From contig CAKRRK010000004.1 of assembly GCA_934395135.1 (NCBI GenBank), forward strand, positions 40,494 to 104,493: 64,000 nt of DNA, in the 5' to 3' direction. Origin of the DNA: an uncultured Eubacteriales bacterium. Its GTDB lineage: Bacteria; Bacillota; Clostridia; Oscillospirales; Butyricicoccaceae. Of this stretch, positions 10,007 through 18,180 are shown piece by piece. The notes beneath the pieces are model-generated. The model did not search any database and was not told the DNA's origin. It saw only the letters and a list, made by a program, of their open reading frames with translations. Each line of letters starts with the position of its first letter. Position 1 is the stretch's first letter. Both the position numbers and the translations under genes were made by a program.

Positions 10007-10547
10007 AACTGCCCTCCCTGGGCCAAACATGAAGTGTGGTAAAAAGTTTGCTTTTGCACAAATGGTAAATAATAAAAGATTCAGCTATGGCGATGGCGCC
10101 ATAAAGCGGAACCCGCACGGCAAGAAGCGCCGGAAAAGGCGTGCCATACAGGGTGTGCAGCAGGTATGTGGTGCACAGCATGGACGCGGCAATGTTGGGA
10201 AGCAAAACCACCGCGAGCGTGCGGGGATAGGTGAGTTTTTTCAAAATAAGCATCCGCAGAAACCCGGACAACACGCCGATGAGCACCGGAGAAATGGTCA
10301 AAGGCGGATACCAGCCAAGCCCGGACAGCAGGCCGGAACCGATGATGTCCGAAAGACCGCCTACCACGCCGCCGGCCACAGGGCCAAACAAAATGCCGGC
10401 GAGAAAAATGGGAATGTTGCCAAAACTAATGCGGATGCTGTTTGTGATCCAGATGACGCAAAAACGGGACAGTACAATGCTGATGGCGATAAACAGTGCC
10501 ATTGTCACCAGACCGCGGGGGGTGAAAATCGGATTTTTTTTGAGCAT
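9996..10547 (-). CDS. folT: ECF transporter S component, folate type (FolT)
   Basis: 183 residues, all membrane, with about five to six hydrophobic segments; typical size of an ECF S component. 'FGNIPIFLAGILFGPVAGGVVGGLSDIIGS' (positions about 40-70) is the folate-type S component pattern. It would bind folate and use a shared EcfAAT energy module encoded elsewhere. The THF riboswitch upstream and the overlapping folC downstream support folate over other vitamins. The AGGAGG ribosome site sits in a hairpin (10555-10586). Confidence 0.93.
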   Translation of the reverse strand: MLKKNPIFTPRGLVTMALFIAISIVLSRFCVIWITNSIRISFGNIPIFLAGILFGPVAGGVVGGLSDIIGSGLLSGLGWYPPLTISPVLIGVLSGFLRMLILKKLTYPRTLAVVLLPNIAASMLCTTYLLHTLYGTPFPALLAVRVPLYGAIAIAESFIIYHLCKSKLFTTLHVWPREGSYEH

Positions 10548-10554
10548 AAAGAAA

Positions 10555-10586
10555 CCTCCTCTAAAAAATTTGCCACATAGAGGAGG
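10555..10586 (-). promoter_or_regulatory. Hairpin sequestering the folT ribosome-binding site
   Basis: On the minus strand CCTCCTCTA (10586-10578) pairs perfectly with TAGAGGAGG (10563-10555), which is the folT Shine-Dalgarno sequence 7 bases before the ATG. It sits just after the THF aptamer and is the probable expression platform, acting on translation initiation. Confidence 0.75.
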
Positions 10587-10600
10587 CGTTTGTTCTCCGG

Positions 10601-10710
10601 TATGCAGCAGCGGGATGCGGTGTTCCGTACCGCGGGACCAACGCCCTTCGTCCGTCTGACAACTCCCCGTTCAGACAACACTTTACGCACGGAAACCTAC
10701 TCTGCTCATA
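10601..10710 (-). ncRNA. Tetrahydrofolate (THF) riboswitch aptamer
   Basis: The minus-strand leader of folT matches the THF-I aptamer layout. The 5' strand GAGTAGG..CCGTGCGT is followed by a hairpin (GTCTGAAC..GTTGTCAGAC), then GGACGAAGGGCG, the returning arm GCGGTACGGAA and the conserved CACCGCATCC. A closing P1 is formed by TATGAGCAG with CTGCTGCATA. Known THF riboswitches control folT genes in Firmicutes, which fits the gene downstream. The fold was assembled by eye. Confidence 0.85.
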
Positions 10711-10877
10711 AAACTTTGAAGATATGAAATTTTCTTCGTAAGTAAGTGTATCACAAAACCAGGCCGCTGTCTACCGCTTTGTAAGAATTTGTCAAAAATA
10801 GGGAACAGACAAAAAACAGGTGGAAAATCTCTGGGGAAAATGATAGAATAAAGCAAATGAATAAAGTTGGAGGAACT

Positions 10878-12479
10878 ATGATTACAGTCAGCGATGTTAG
10901 TTTGAATTTTAATGGGGAAAACCTTTTTTCGGAGGTAAATCTGCTCTTTACAGAGGGAAATTGTTACGGTGTGATTGGTGCAAACGGTGCAGGGAAATCC
11001 ACTTTTTTGCGCATATTGTCCGGCGATCTGGAACCATCTACCGGCTCTGTGGATCGAAAGCCCCACACCAGAATGTCCGTACTGAAGCAGGATCATTTTG
11101 CCTATGACGAGTTTACCGTTCTGGATACGGTCATTCAGGGAAATCCCCGGTTGTATGCTATCATCCAGGAAAAGGAAGCGTTGTATGCCAAAGACCCTTT
11201 CACAGAGGAAGATGGCATCCGGGCGGCGGACCTGGAGACAGAGTTTGCAGAGCTTTCCGGTTGGGAAGCGGAAACGGAAGCGGCCAAACTGCTGCAGGGC
11301 CTGGGGCTTCCGGCAGAAGAACTGCTGTATGCGCCGATGCGGCATTGCAAGGATACGGAAAAGGTGAAAATTCTGCTGGCGCAGGCGCTGTTTGGCAAGC
11401 CGGATATTATTTTGCTGGACGAGCCGACGAATCATCTGGATCTTTCGTCCGTTGCATGGCTGGAGAATTTTCTCGCCGATTTTGAAGGCACCGTGATTGT
11501 GGTCTCCCATGACCGTCATTTTTTGAACAATGTATGCACCCATATTGTAGACATTGACTATACCAAAATCAAATTGTATGTGGGAAACTATGAATTTTGG
11601 TATGAATCTTCCCAGATGATCCAGCGGATGATGCGGGATCAGAATCGAAAAAACGAGGAGAAGATCCGGGAACTGGAAAGCTTTATCCGCCGTTTTTCCG
11701 CCAACAAATCCAAATCCCGTCAGGCAACCAGCCGGAAAAAGCTGATTGACAAGCTGACGGTAAATGAGCTGCCAGCTTCCTCCAGACGGTATCCCTTCGT
11801 GGGTTTTACAATGGATCGGGAACCGGGCCGGGACATTTTGGAAGTCAAGGGGATTTCCAAAACGCTGGACGGCGTGCCGGTGCTCAAAGATGTGTCGTTT
11901 ATTGTGAGCCGGGAGGATAAAATCGCCTTTGTGGGGGAAAACGAACAGGCGGCGACTGCGTTGTTTCAGATTTTGATGGGGGAACTGGAACCGGATGAGG
12001 GCAGCTTCAAATGGGGCGTTTCCATTACAAAGTCCTATTTTCCAAAGGACAATTCGGAATTTTTCAACGACCATACAGAAACCATGCTGGAATGGCTGGC
12101 GCCGTATTCCAAAGACACCCTGGAGAGCACTCTGCGTGGATTTTTAGGGAAAATGCTGTTTACGGGCAACGATGTGTTTAAGCCGGTGAATGTGCTGTCC
12201 GGCGGGGAAAAAGTACGGTGCATGCTGTCCAGAATGATGCTGTTCGGCTCCAATGCCCTGGTGATGGATCAGCCCACGAACCATCTGGATCTGGAATCCA
12301 TTACGGCGGTAAATAACGGAATGCGGGATTTTAAAGGAAACATTTTATTTGCCTCGCATGACCATGAAATGGTACAGACCATTGCAAACCGGATTATTGA
12401 ACTTCGCCCTGACGGCATGTGGGATAAGCAGTGTACATTTGACGAATATCTGGCGCTGCGCAAAGGAATACAGGACTAA
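10878..12479 (+). CDS. ABC-F family ATP-binding protein (YkpA/YbiT-like)
   Basis: 533 residues with two ABC ATPase domains and no membrane segment, joined by a charged linker (about 245-305) rich in K/R/E, as in ABC-F translation factors that bind the ribosomal E site. Domain 1 has an intact Walker A ('GANGAGKST') and 'LLDEPTNHLD', but its signature is altered (CKDTEK for LSGGEK). Domain 2 has a good 'LSGGEKVRC' but a degenerate Walker A ('GENEQAATAL', no lysine) and Q for the catalytic E ('VMDQPTNHLD'). Start set at the ATG after GTTGGAGG. Antibiotic resistance is possible but not indicated. Confidence 0.9.
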   Translation: MITVSDVSLNFNGENLFSEVNLLFTEGNCYGVIGANGAGKSTFLRILSGDLEPSTGSVDRKPHTRMSVLKQDHFAYDEFTVLDTVIQGNPRLYAIIQEKEALYAKDPFTEEDGIRAADLETEFAELSGWEAETEAAKLLQGLGLPAEELLYAPMRHCKDTEKVKILLAQALFGKPDIILLDEPTNHLDLSSVAWLENFLADFEGTVIVVSHDRHFLNNVCTHIVDIDYTKIKLYVGNYEFWYESSQMIQRMMRDQNRKNEEKIRELESFIRRFSANKSKSRQATSRKKLIDKLTVNELPASSRRYPFVGFTMDREPGRDILEVKGISKTLDGVPVLKDVSFIVSREDKIAFVGENEQAATALFQILMGELEPDEGSFKWGVSITKSYFPKDNSEFFNDHTETMLEWLAPYSKDTLESTLRGFLGKMLFTGNDVFKPVNVLSGGEKVRCMLSRMMLFGSNALVMDQPTNHLDLESITAVNNGMRDFKGNILFASHDHEMVQTIANRIIELRPDGMWDKQCTFDEYLALRKGIQD

Positions 12480-12635
12480 ACGGCGCAGAAGAAATGGCGC
12501 GGGCCGCTCCAAAAAAGGCAGGAAAAAAGAAATTGTTTCCAAATGCGGGAACCTTCCGGCAGAAAAAACCGTCTATCCTGAATAGAAGCAGATTTTCAGC
12601 CAACAAACTATGCGAGGATAGAATGGGAAGGAGCG

Positions 12636-14324
12636 ATGAAGATGAAAAAAAGAATCGGCAGTCTGGCACTGGCGCTTTGCCTTATGCTGACAGCATTTTC
12701 CACAGCCTTTGCCACGCCACGGCAATGGGAGACGCGGGGGAGCTTTTTGGCCCGGCTGGCGCAGAGTTCCGGCGAGGATTTGGCGGGCTATGCCGGTAGC
12801 GACTGCCCTTTCGGCGATGTGGCGAAGAACAGCGGCATCCGCAGCGCCGTGTGCTGGGCCTATGACAAATGGTTGGTAAACGGCGATGAAAACAGCGAAT
12901 TTCGTCCGGACGATACCATCACCCGGCAGGAGGCTGCGGCTATATTGGGCCGGTATCTGGATTATCGCTATACCGCCCGACCCGCCGGCTGCGGCACTGG
13001 CGCACCAGATATGCACAATGTAGCACCATGGGCACAAAGCGGCGTTATGGCCTGCTGGATGTACGGCATCATCGACACCGGCGATCAACCGGAATTTCGT
13101 CCTTATGACGCGGTATCCGGTGTTGAGGCCGGCCGGTGGATCCAAAACGCTGTGGACTGGCAAATGAGTGCAGTGCCGGAACCGGAACAAAAAACCTTTG
13201 CGGACAGTCTGGTTTCTGCGGTAAATCCCGAAGGAAACTGGTCGATTTCACCATACTCGGTGCGTATGTGTCTGGCAATGCAGGCAAACGGCGCCAAGGG
13301 CGACACCCGGGCGGAACTGCTGTCTGCGCTGCAGATTGACGATCTGGATCAATTTAATCAGGCGGTGCGGGAGCGTCTTGCAAGGTATGACGATTACAGC
13401 CGCATTATGGCGCTGGATACTGCCAACTCCATCTGGATGAACCAGAGCTGGTTTGACGGAAAGGGCACATTTTTAAAAGAATTTTCCGACGCGGTGCAAA
13501 CATATTACCGGGCGGAAACCCGGGATGTAACGTTGGCAGATTCCGTGGAAAAGGTTAATGCCTGGGTCAAGGAAAAAACCCGGGGTAAAATCCCGGTCAT
13601 TTTAACGGAAGACAATCGGGATTTTACCACAGCGCTTGTCAATGCGGTATATTTTAAAGCTGCCTGGGAGAAAGAATTTCCGGAAAGCCGGACGGAAAAA
13701 GGCGCCTTTGCCAATCAGGACGGCACCACTGCATGGGTGGATTTTATGCACCAGACCGACGAGTTTGGCTATTTCAGCACGCCGGGGGTGGAAGCTGTTA
13801 AATTGGATTACCGCAAATACGCGGTGGATAACGAAATGGGAGACAATTGGGAATATTTCCGGGACGCGGACTTCAGCATGTATCTGATTCTTTCTGACCG
13901 GGATGATCTTGCCGTGGACAATCTGCTCCATACAGCGGAGTTTGAGAAGGCCAAAGTCAAGTTGACGGTGCCGAAGTTCAAGATCGAGTATGGCAAAGCG
14001 ATGGACGATGCGCTGCAAGCCCTTGGCGTACGTACCGCATACAACAGCGACAAGGCCGATCTCAGCGCGATGGTAGACAAACGCGTTCTGCCAGGCGGCA
14101 GGCTGTACCTTGACACCGTGCTGCACAAAACCTATCTCGCGATCGATGAGAAGGGCACAGAAGCCGCGGCAGTGACCGCAGCGATGGATACCGCCAGCGC
14201 AGCGCCGGTGGATCGTCCACCGCTGGTGCGGGAGTTTACCGCCGACAAACCTTTCTATTTTGCCATCCGGGATAACGCGGACGGGGAACTCCTTTTTGTA
14301 GGGCGGTATGAAAACGCCGGATAA
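12636..14324 (+). CDS. Secreted serpin with N-terminal SLH repeats
   Basis: 562 residues. A signal peptide (1-26, cleavage after AFA) is followed by two S-layer homology repeats (about 48-105 with 'FRPDDTITRQEAAAIL', and 107-165 with 'FRPYDAVSGVEAGRWI'), then a full serpin domain (about 175-562). Serpin landmarks are 'SPYSVRMCLAMQANGAKG', 'NAVYFKAAWEKEF' and the hinge 'DEKGTEAAAVTAA', whose small residues mark an inhibitory, loop-inserting serpin. The reactive loop between hinge and 'ADKPFYFAI' is about seven residues longer than in alpha-1-antitrypsin, so P1 cannot be fixed. It likely protects the cell surface from host or neighbour serine proteases; gut Ruminococcaceae are known to secrete serpins. 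Confidence 0.92.
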   Translation: MKMKKRIGSLALALCLMLTAFSTAFATPRQWETRGSFLARLAQSSGEDLAGYAGSDCPFGDVAKNSGIRSAVCWAYDKWLVNGDENSEFRPDDTITRQEAAAILGRYLDYRYTARPAGCGTGAPDMHNVAPWAQSGVMACWMYGIIDTGDQPEFRPYDAVSGVEAGRWIQNAVDWQMSAVPEPEQKTFADSLVSAVNPEGNWSISPYSVRMCLAMQANGAKGDTRAELLSALQIDDLDQFNQAVRERLARYDDYSRIMALDTANSIWMNQSWFDGKGTFLKEFSDAVQTYYRAETRDVTLADSVEKVNAWVKEKTRGKIPVILTEDNRDFTTALVNAVYFKAAWEKEFPESRTEKGAFANQDGTTAWVDFMHQTDEFGYFSTPGVEAVKLDYRKYAVDNEMGDNWEYFRDADFSMYLILSDRDDLAVDNLLHTAEFEKAKVKLTVPKFKIEYGKAMDDALQALGVRTAYNSDKADLSAMVDKRVLPGGRLYLDTVLHKTYLAIDEKGTEAAAVTAAMDTASAAPVDRPPLVREFTADKPFYFAIRDNADGELLFVGRYENAG

Positions 14325-14344
14325 AGAAGATCGTTGCAGACAAA

Positions 14345-14394
14345 ACAAACCGTAACAGCGGCAGGGATATATCCCTGCCGCTGTTACGGTTTGT
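14345..14394. repeat. Perfect 50-bp palindrome between serpin and CpXC genes
   Basis: ACAAACCGTAACAGCGGCAGGGATA is followed at once by its exact reverse complement, with no loop. It lies between two converging genes and probably acts as a transcription terminator, although neither side has a long T-run (minus strand exits into TTTGTTTTG). The 176 bases from 14395 to 14570 hold nothing I recognise. Confidence 0.8.
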
Positions 14395-14570
14395 GATATC
14401 AATACAATAATAAATGCTGCCGCCGGAACGCACAATGGGGATGGTTTATCAACCGCGTCCGGGGCGGCGGTACAAAAAGCACCGGCCGAAACCATTGTCT
14501 GGTTCGGAAACAGATTTTCGGCGGGCTCAAACTGCGGCAAACAGCACAGCTGGGGAAGAAACCGGCAAGC

Positions 14571-15197
14571 CTACCGTTCATACAGCAACGCCAGAGTCTC
14601 TTTGGCCCAATCCATATCCACGACGGAAAACTGATTGCCGGGCGTATACAGCAGTTCCCGCACATCCGCGGCAAATTTCCCATAGGAAGATGGAGGCAGA
14701 GTAATGTGCTGCTCCTCACCGTTGGGCAGAACGGCGACAAAACGGAAATTTCCCTGCTCCAGGCTGTGAAATACCAAATCCACAACGTCCAGTCCATCCC
14801 GTTCCAGCTGCAAATACAACACCAGTTTGGTAAGTTCCATCGCCCGGTCGTCCAAACCGCGTTCCAGGATATTCACCTTTTCCAGGAAGGCATTGGGGGT
14901 TTTTACACAGCGCAGGGTATAGCCGGAAAGCGAACGGACATTGCTGACGTCGGCGGGAATGCTGCCGTCCGGAGAAAAGCACAGGAGAAACGCATTGGCG
15001 CTGTCTAAGTAGAGGCAGGGACGAAGGACAAAACTGACTTTTCCGCAATTGGGACATTCAAACTGGAAATAAGACAGCGTTTCTATCGATTTTCGCAGTT
15101 CCGGATGAACGGCGATGTTGATGCTGGTCCAAAGCTTGATTTGGTGTTCCGTCATGCATTGGGGACAGGTAAACGTACCGTAAGCTGCATCAGACAT
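14571..15197 (-). CDS. CpXC domain protein
   Basis: 208 residues. Two zinc-ribbon half-sites, 'FTCPQC' near residue 10 and 'ECPNCGKVSF' near 48, define the CpXC domain (C-P-x-C pairs); the rest is a conserved alpha/beta region without catalytic motifs. Function of the family is unknown. Start placed at MSDAAYGTFTC because GGAGGAAT precedes it; the in-frame ATG at 15263 has no ribosome site. It faces the serpin gene and has its own promoter region shared with cotJ. Confidence 0.85.
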   Translation of the reverse strand: MSDAAYGTFTCPQCMTEHQIKLWTSINIAVHPELRKSIETLSYFQFECPNCGKVSFVLRPCLYLDSANAFLLCFSPDGSIPADVSNVRSLSGYTLRCVKTPNAFLEKVNILERGLDDRAMELTKLVLYLQLERDGLDVVDLVFHSLEQGNFRFVAVLPNGEEQHITLPPSSYGKFAADVRELLYTPGNQFSVVDMDWAKETLALLYER

Positions 15198-15393
15198 AAA
15201 ACGATTCCTCCAAAGGATAAAATTCCGGCCGGTAAAACCGACGGCAACTTTATCATACCACAAAAAGCAGAAGGTTGAAATGGTAAAAAATCAAAATCGC
15301 CAGAATACAAAAGGTGCGGCGTTGCAGCAGCCTGCAGCGCTGCACACAGCCAAACCGGCGAAGAAGGAAGAACATAGCCAAATTTGCGGCAGC

Positions 15394-15421
15394 ACAAAAC
15401 AAGAAATTGAAACATAGGATA
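15394..15421 (+). promoter_or_regulatory. Candidate sigma-K/E-type sporulation promoter of cotJ
   Basis: AC, 17 bases, then CATAGGATA fits the mother-cell sigma-K consensus (AC-N17-CATAnnnTA). It lies about 50 bases before the cotJA start and suits a spore-coat operon. Confidence 0.5.
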
Positions 15422-15471
15422 GAATACGGCAAAATATTGCCAAATTATTCAAGAAAATGGGAGATTGACTT

Positions 15472-15774
15472 ATGGATAAGAAAAAATCTATGGTCGATAT
15501 GACCGGCGCTCTGTATTTTGAAAGCGCCGGCGAGGGGGATATCAACCAGATGGAATACGACCTGGACGCAAACAACTGGAAAAACCAGACAAATGCGGCG
15601 TCACAGGAACCGTTTGAACCCATCCCGGAGAAAAATCTTGCCCTCGCTATGGGCTTTGTGCCGAAACAGAGATGGCAGGATGTATATGAGACCGACGTTG
15701 CCCTGAGCCGGGGGACGATTTTCCCGGCGCTGGATAAAATGTTTATCGGAGAGGGGGGTTCCAACTGTGACTGA
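15472..15774 (+). CDS. cotJA: Spore coat-associated protein CotJA
   Basis: 100 residues. The C-terminal half 'ALAMGFVPKQRWQDVYE' followed by 'ALSRGTIFPALDKMFIG' is the CotJA family core. The N-terminal 55 residues are acidic, Asn/Gln-rich and less conserved, making it longer than the Bacillus protein. It is made in the mother cell and incorporated into the spore coat together with CotJC. First gene of cotJABC; it overlaps cotJB by 8 bases. GGGAG precedes the ATG. Confidence 0.88.
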   Translation: MDKKKSMVDMTGALYFESAGEGDINQMEYDLDANNWKNQTNAASQEPFEPIPEKNLALAMGFVPKQRWQDVYETDVALSRGTIFPALDKMFIGEGGSNCD

Positions 15775-16018
15775 CCGGCAAAAGGCATTGCGCCGTCTTC
15801 AAATGGAAGATTTTGCGATGAGGGACGCCCAGTTGTTTTTGGATTCCAATCCCAACGACGCACAGGCGCTTTCCTATTTCGCAACGCACAAGGCGGAAAA
15901 AGAGGAAGCCCTCCGGGCGTATGAGGCGCAGTACGGTCCAATCCGCTATGAAAACAACACCGGCGATTACTGGCAATGGACAGAAGGGCCATGGCCTTGG
16001 GAAAGTGAGGCAAACTAA
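15767..16018 (+). CDS. cotJB: Spore coat protein CotJB
   Basis: 83 residues, full length for the CotJB family. 'LRRLQMEDFAMRDAQLFLD' at the start and 'WQWTEGPWPWE' near the end match the family. GTG start after GAGGGGGG, overlapping the cotJA stop; its own stop abuts the ATG of cotJC. Role within the coat is structural or accessory to CotJC. Confidence 0.9.
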   Translation: MTDRQKALRRLQMEDFAMRDAQLFLDSNPNDAQALSYFATHKAEKEEALRAYEAQYGPIRYENNTGDYWQWTEGPWPWESEAN

Positions 16019-16648
16019 ATGTGGGATTATGAGAAAAAATTACAGTATCCAATCAAGATCACGAATCCGGATCCGGCTGCTGCCAAACTGGTGATGAGCC
16101 AGTTGGGCGGACCGGACGGAGAGCTGGGAGCAGGCACCAGATATTTAAACCAGCGGTATTCTATGCCCTATGACGTGGGCAAGGCAATCCTGACCGATGT
16201 GGGTACGGAGGAACTGGCGCATGCGGAAATGATCGCGGCGATTATTTATCAGCTGACGAGAAATCTGACGCCGGAGCAAATTAAAAAAAGTGGGTTTGAT
16301 GCCTATTTTGTAGATCATACCACAGGGGTTTATCCACAATCTGCCGGCGGCGTACCCTTCAGCGTGCTGCCGCTGCAGTCCAAAGGGGATGCGATCACCG
16401 ACCTGTTTGAAAACCTTGCGGCAGAACAGAAGGCAAGAACCACATATGACAATCTGCTTCGTCTCATTGACGATCCCGACGTGCGGGATCCGCTGAAGTT
16501 TCTGCGGGAGCGGGAAGTGGTGCATTTCCAGCGGTTCGGCGAAGCGCTGGAAAATTTGCAGGATAATCTGGATTCCAGAAATTACTATGCCTACAACCCG
16601 TCGTTTGACACCGGGACTTACAGGCGGCCGCGGTATCAGAATTATTGA
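16019..16648 (+). CDS. cotJC: Spore coat protein CotJC (manganese catalase family)
   Basis: 209 residues, ferritin-like four-helix fold of the Mn-catalase family. Candidate di-metal ligands are the glutamates and histidines in 'DVGTEELAHAEMIAAIIYQL' (about residues 60-80) and 'EREVVHFQRFGEAL' (about 163-176). It probably detoxifies peroxide in the coat. The Tyr/Asn-rich C-terminus ends the operon, followed by a strong terminator. Confidence 0.93.
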   Translation: MWDYEKKLQYPIKITNPDPAAAKLVMSQLGGPDGELGAGTRYLNQRYSMPYDVGKAILTDVGTEELAHAEMIAAIIYQLTRNLTPEQIKKSGFDAYFVDHTTGVYPQSAGGVPFSVLPLQSKGDAITDLFENLAAEQKARTTYDNLLRLIDDPDVRDPLKFLREREVVHFQRFGEALENLQDNLDSRNYYAYNPSFDTGTYRRPRYQNY

Positions 16649-16673
16649 TATCGCAGACAGGATATTTGCAGAA

Positions 16674-16717
16674 AACAGGCAGGGCGCCGGCCAGACGGCC
16701 GGCGCCCTGCCTGTTTT
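16674..16717. terminator. Bidirectional terminator after cotJC
   Basis: AAACAGGCAGGGCGCCGGCC, a 4-base loop (AGAC), then the exact complement ending in TTTT. It separates cotJC from the converging sugar-signalling operon. Confidence 0.9.
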
Positions 16718-16731
16718 GGCGTCGAAAGGGA

Positions 16732-18180
16732 TCACCGCGGCAACCCAAGACGTTCCGCGCCTTGGGTTGGTTTGGATAAGACGCCGCGGTACAGCATATA
16801 TTCCGTGGCGTTCAGTCCGGCAAGGTTGGGGGGTTGCAGGGACAAAATGAGCACGGCAATATTGTTCCGGGCGCAGTCGGCGATCATGTTGCGTACAACA
16901 CCGAACATTTTTACGTCCGGGAATGCAAATGGGCGCATGCATACCAGCACGCTGGGCGCATAGAGCAGCATTTTGCAGAACACCAGGGTTTGCTTTTCGA
17001 AAGGGGACAGGGTATGCACCGGCCGGCTGAAGTCTGCCGGTGTAAAATACTCTGAAAGACGGGAACGGATACTGTTGAGATATTTGTTTTGCAGTATGGG
17101 ACCGCTGATTTTGTGCAGCACGTCCATACAGCAGTTGGAAAGCACGTCGGTATTTTCATTGAGCATCGTGTGAATGGAGTTTTCCTCCACAATGCACAGG
17201 CCTTGGCGTATGGAATGCTGCAGGCCCTGCGCCGTATAATACTGGTTCCGGTAGAAGATGGTACCAGAATCCGAAGATTCCCGCCCGAACAGCAGCGCCC
17301 GCAGACTTTGGTATTCCCGGTCCTGGGAACAGGTGATAGAGAGAATTTCGCCTTGCCGCAAACGGAACGAAACGTCCTGGAAAGCGGGGGAAGATACGTT
17401 TTGAAACCGCAGCATTTCCCTGGAAGGCGGGGAAAACCCACGCGGCGGCGCCGGCTTTGTCGGATCACCGCTGTAAACAAGCCGGGAAACATCTTCTTTC
17501 CGGCGGCTGTCAAAAATTCCGGCAGTTTGACCATGCTGCACCAGGAAGATCCGGTTGGTATAATCTCTTAAAAAGTCCAGATCGTAATCAAAAATAAAAA
17601 ATGTCATACCCAGAGCGGTTAGCCGGTTGACATAGCGCATAAATTCGCGGCACTCGCTGGCGGAAAAATAATTGTTGGGATTGAGCAAAATGACATATTG
17701 TTTTTTGGAAAGATAGGCGAGAAGCAGCTCTGCAATGCTGCACAGCAGAGGGGAAAGGGAATGAACATAGTCAAACAGATCAAACGGGACCGAAAACGCC
17801 TGGAGCAAAAAGGAAACCTGCCTGGCATAGCGGTAGGGATTGTGCAGAAACGGCGAGGCTGGCCGCATTTGAAGATGATAATTTTCCAGAACCGTCAGGT
17901 TGGGGCTGAGCTTTGTTTTTTCGGAAATCATGGTGGCGTTTCGTTTAAAAACCCCCAGCGCGGCAGCGTGGGGGATGCGTTTTTCATAATAAAACAGCGT
18001 ACCGCTGTCCAGCGTAGCGTTTCCGGACAATACGCGGATAATGGAATCCGCACTGATAAAGTTATCATAAACCATCCCGATGGTTTCGCCGCAGAACGCA
18101 TACAAATACAGATCCCGCAGAAAAACGCCGTCGCTGCTTTCCAGCATGCCGTTTTCGATGCGCAGAAGCTCGGTTTTCAT
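16732..18180 (-). CDS. Catalytically dead twin ABC ATPase-like protein (XylG/RbsA fold)
   Basis: 482 residues laid out like a sugar-ABC ATPase with two tandem nucleotide-binding domains, but every catalytic motif is gone. In domain 1 the Walker A position reads 'YDNFISADS' instead of GENGAGKST, Walker B reads 'VILLNPNN' and the switch histidine is lost ('FFIFDYDLDFL'). In domain 2 the Walker A position is 'CSQDREYQS', the signature is 'LSPFEKQTLVFCKMLL' and Walker B is 'VLVCMRPFAFPDV'. The frame is open throughout, so it is not a decaying pseudogene. It overlaps the histidine kinase gene by ATGA. Probably a regulatory or scaffolding subunit of the neighbouring transporter or kinase; function not established. 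Confidence 0.85.
   Translation of the reverse strand: MKTELLRIENGMLESSDGVFLRDLYLYAFCGETIGMVYDNFISADSIIRVLSGNATLDSGTLFYYEKRIPHAAALGVFKRNATMISEKTKLSPNLTVLENYHLQMRPASPFLHNPYRYARQVSFLLQAFSVPFDLFDYVHSLSPLLCSIAELLLAYLSKKQYVILLNPNNYFSASECREFMRYVNRLTALGMTFFIFDYDLDFLRDYTNRIFLVQHGQTAGIFDSRRKEDVSRLVYSGDPTKPAPPRGFSPPSREMLRFQNVSSPAFQDVSFRLRQGEILSITCSQDREYQSLRALLFGRESSDSGTIFYRNQYYTAQGLQHSIRQGLCIVEENSIHTMLNENTDVLSNCCMDVLHKISGPILQNKYLNSIRSRLSEYFTPADFSRPVHTLSPFEKQTLVFCKMLLYAPSVLVCMRPFAFPDVKMFGVVRNMIADCARNNIAVLILSLQPPNLAGLNATEYMLYRGVLSKPTQGAERLGLPR

Noticed and set aside
12494..12635. Short basic frame between the ABC-F and serpin genes
   Set aside because: No ribosome site; it runs out of frame into the serpin gene.
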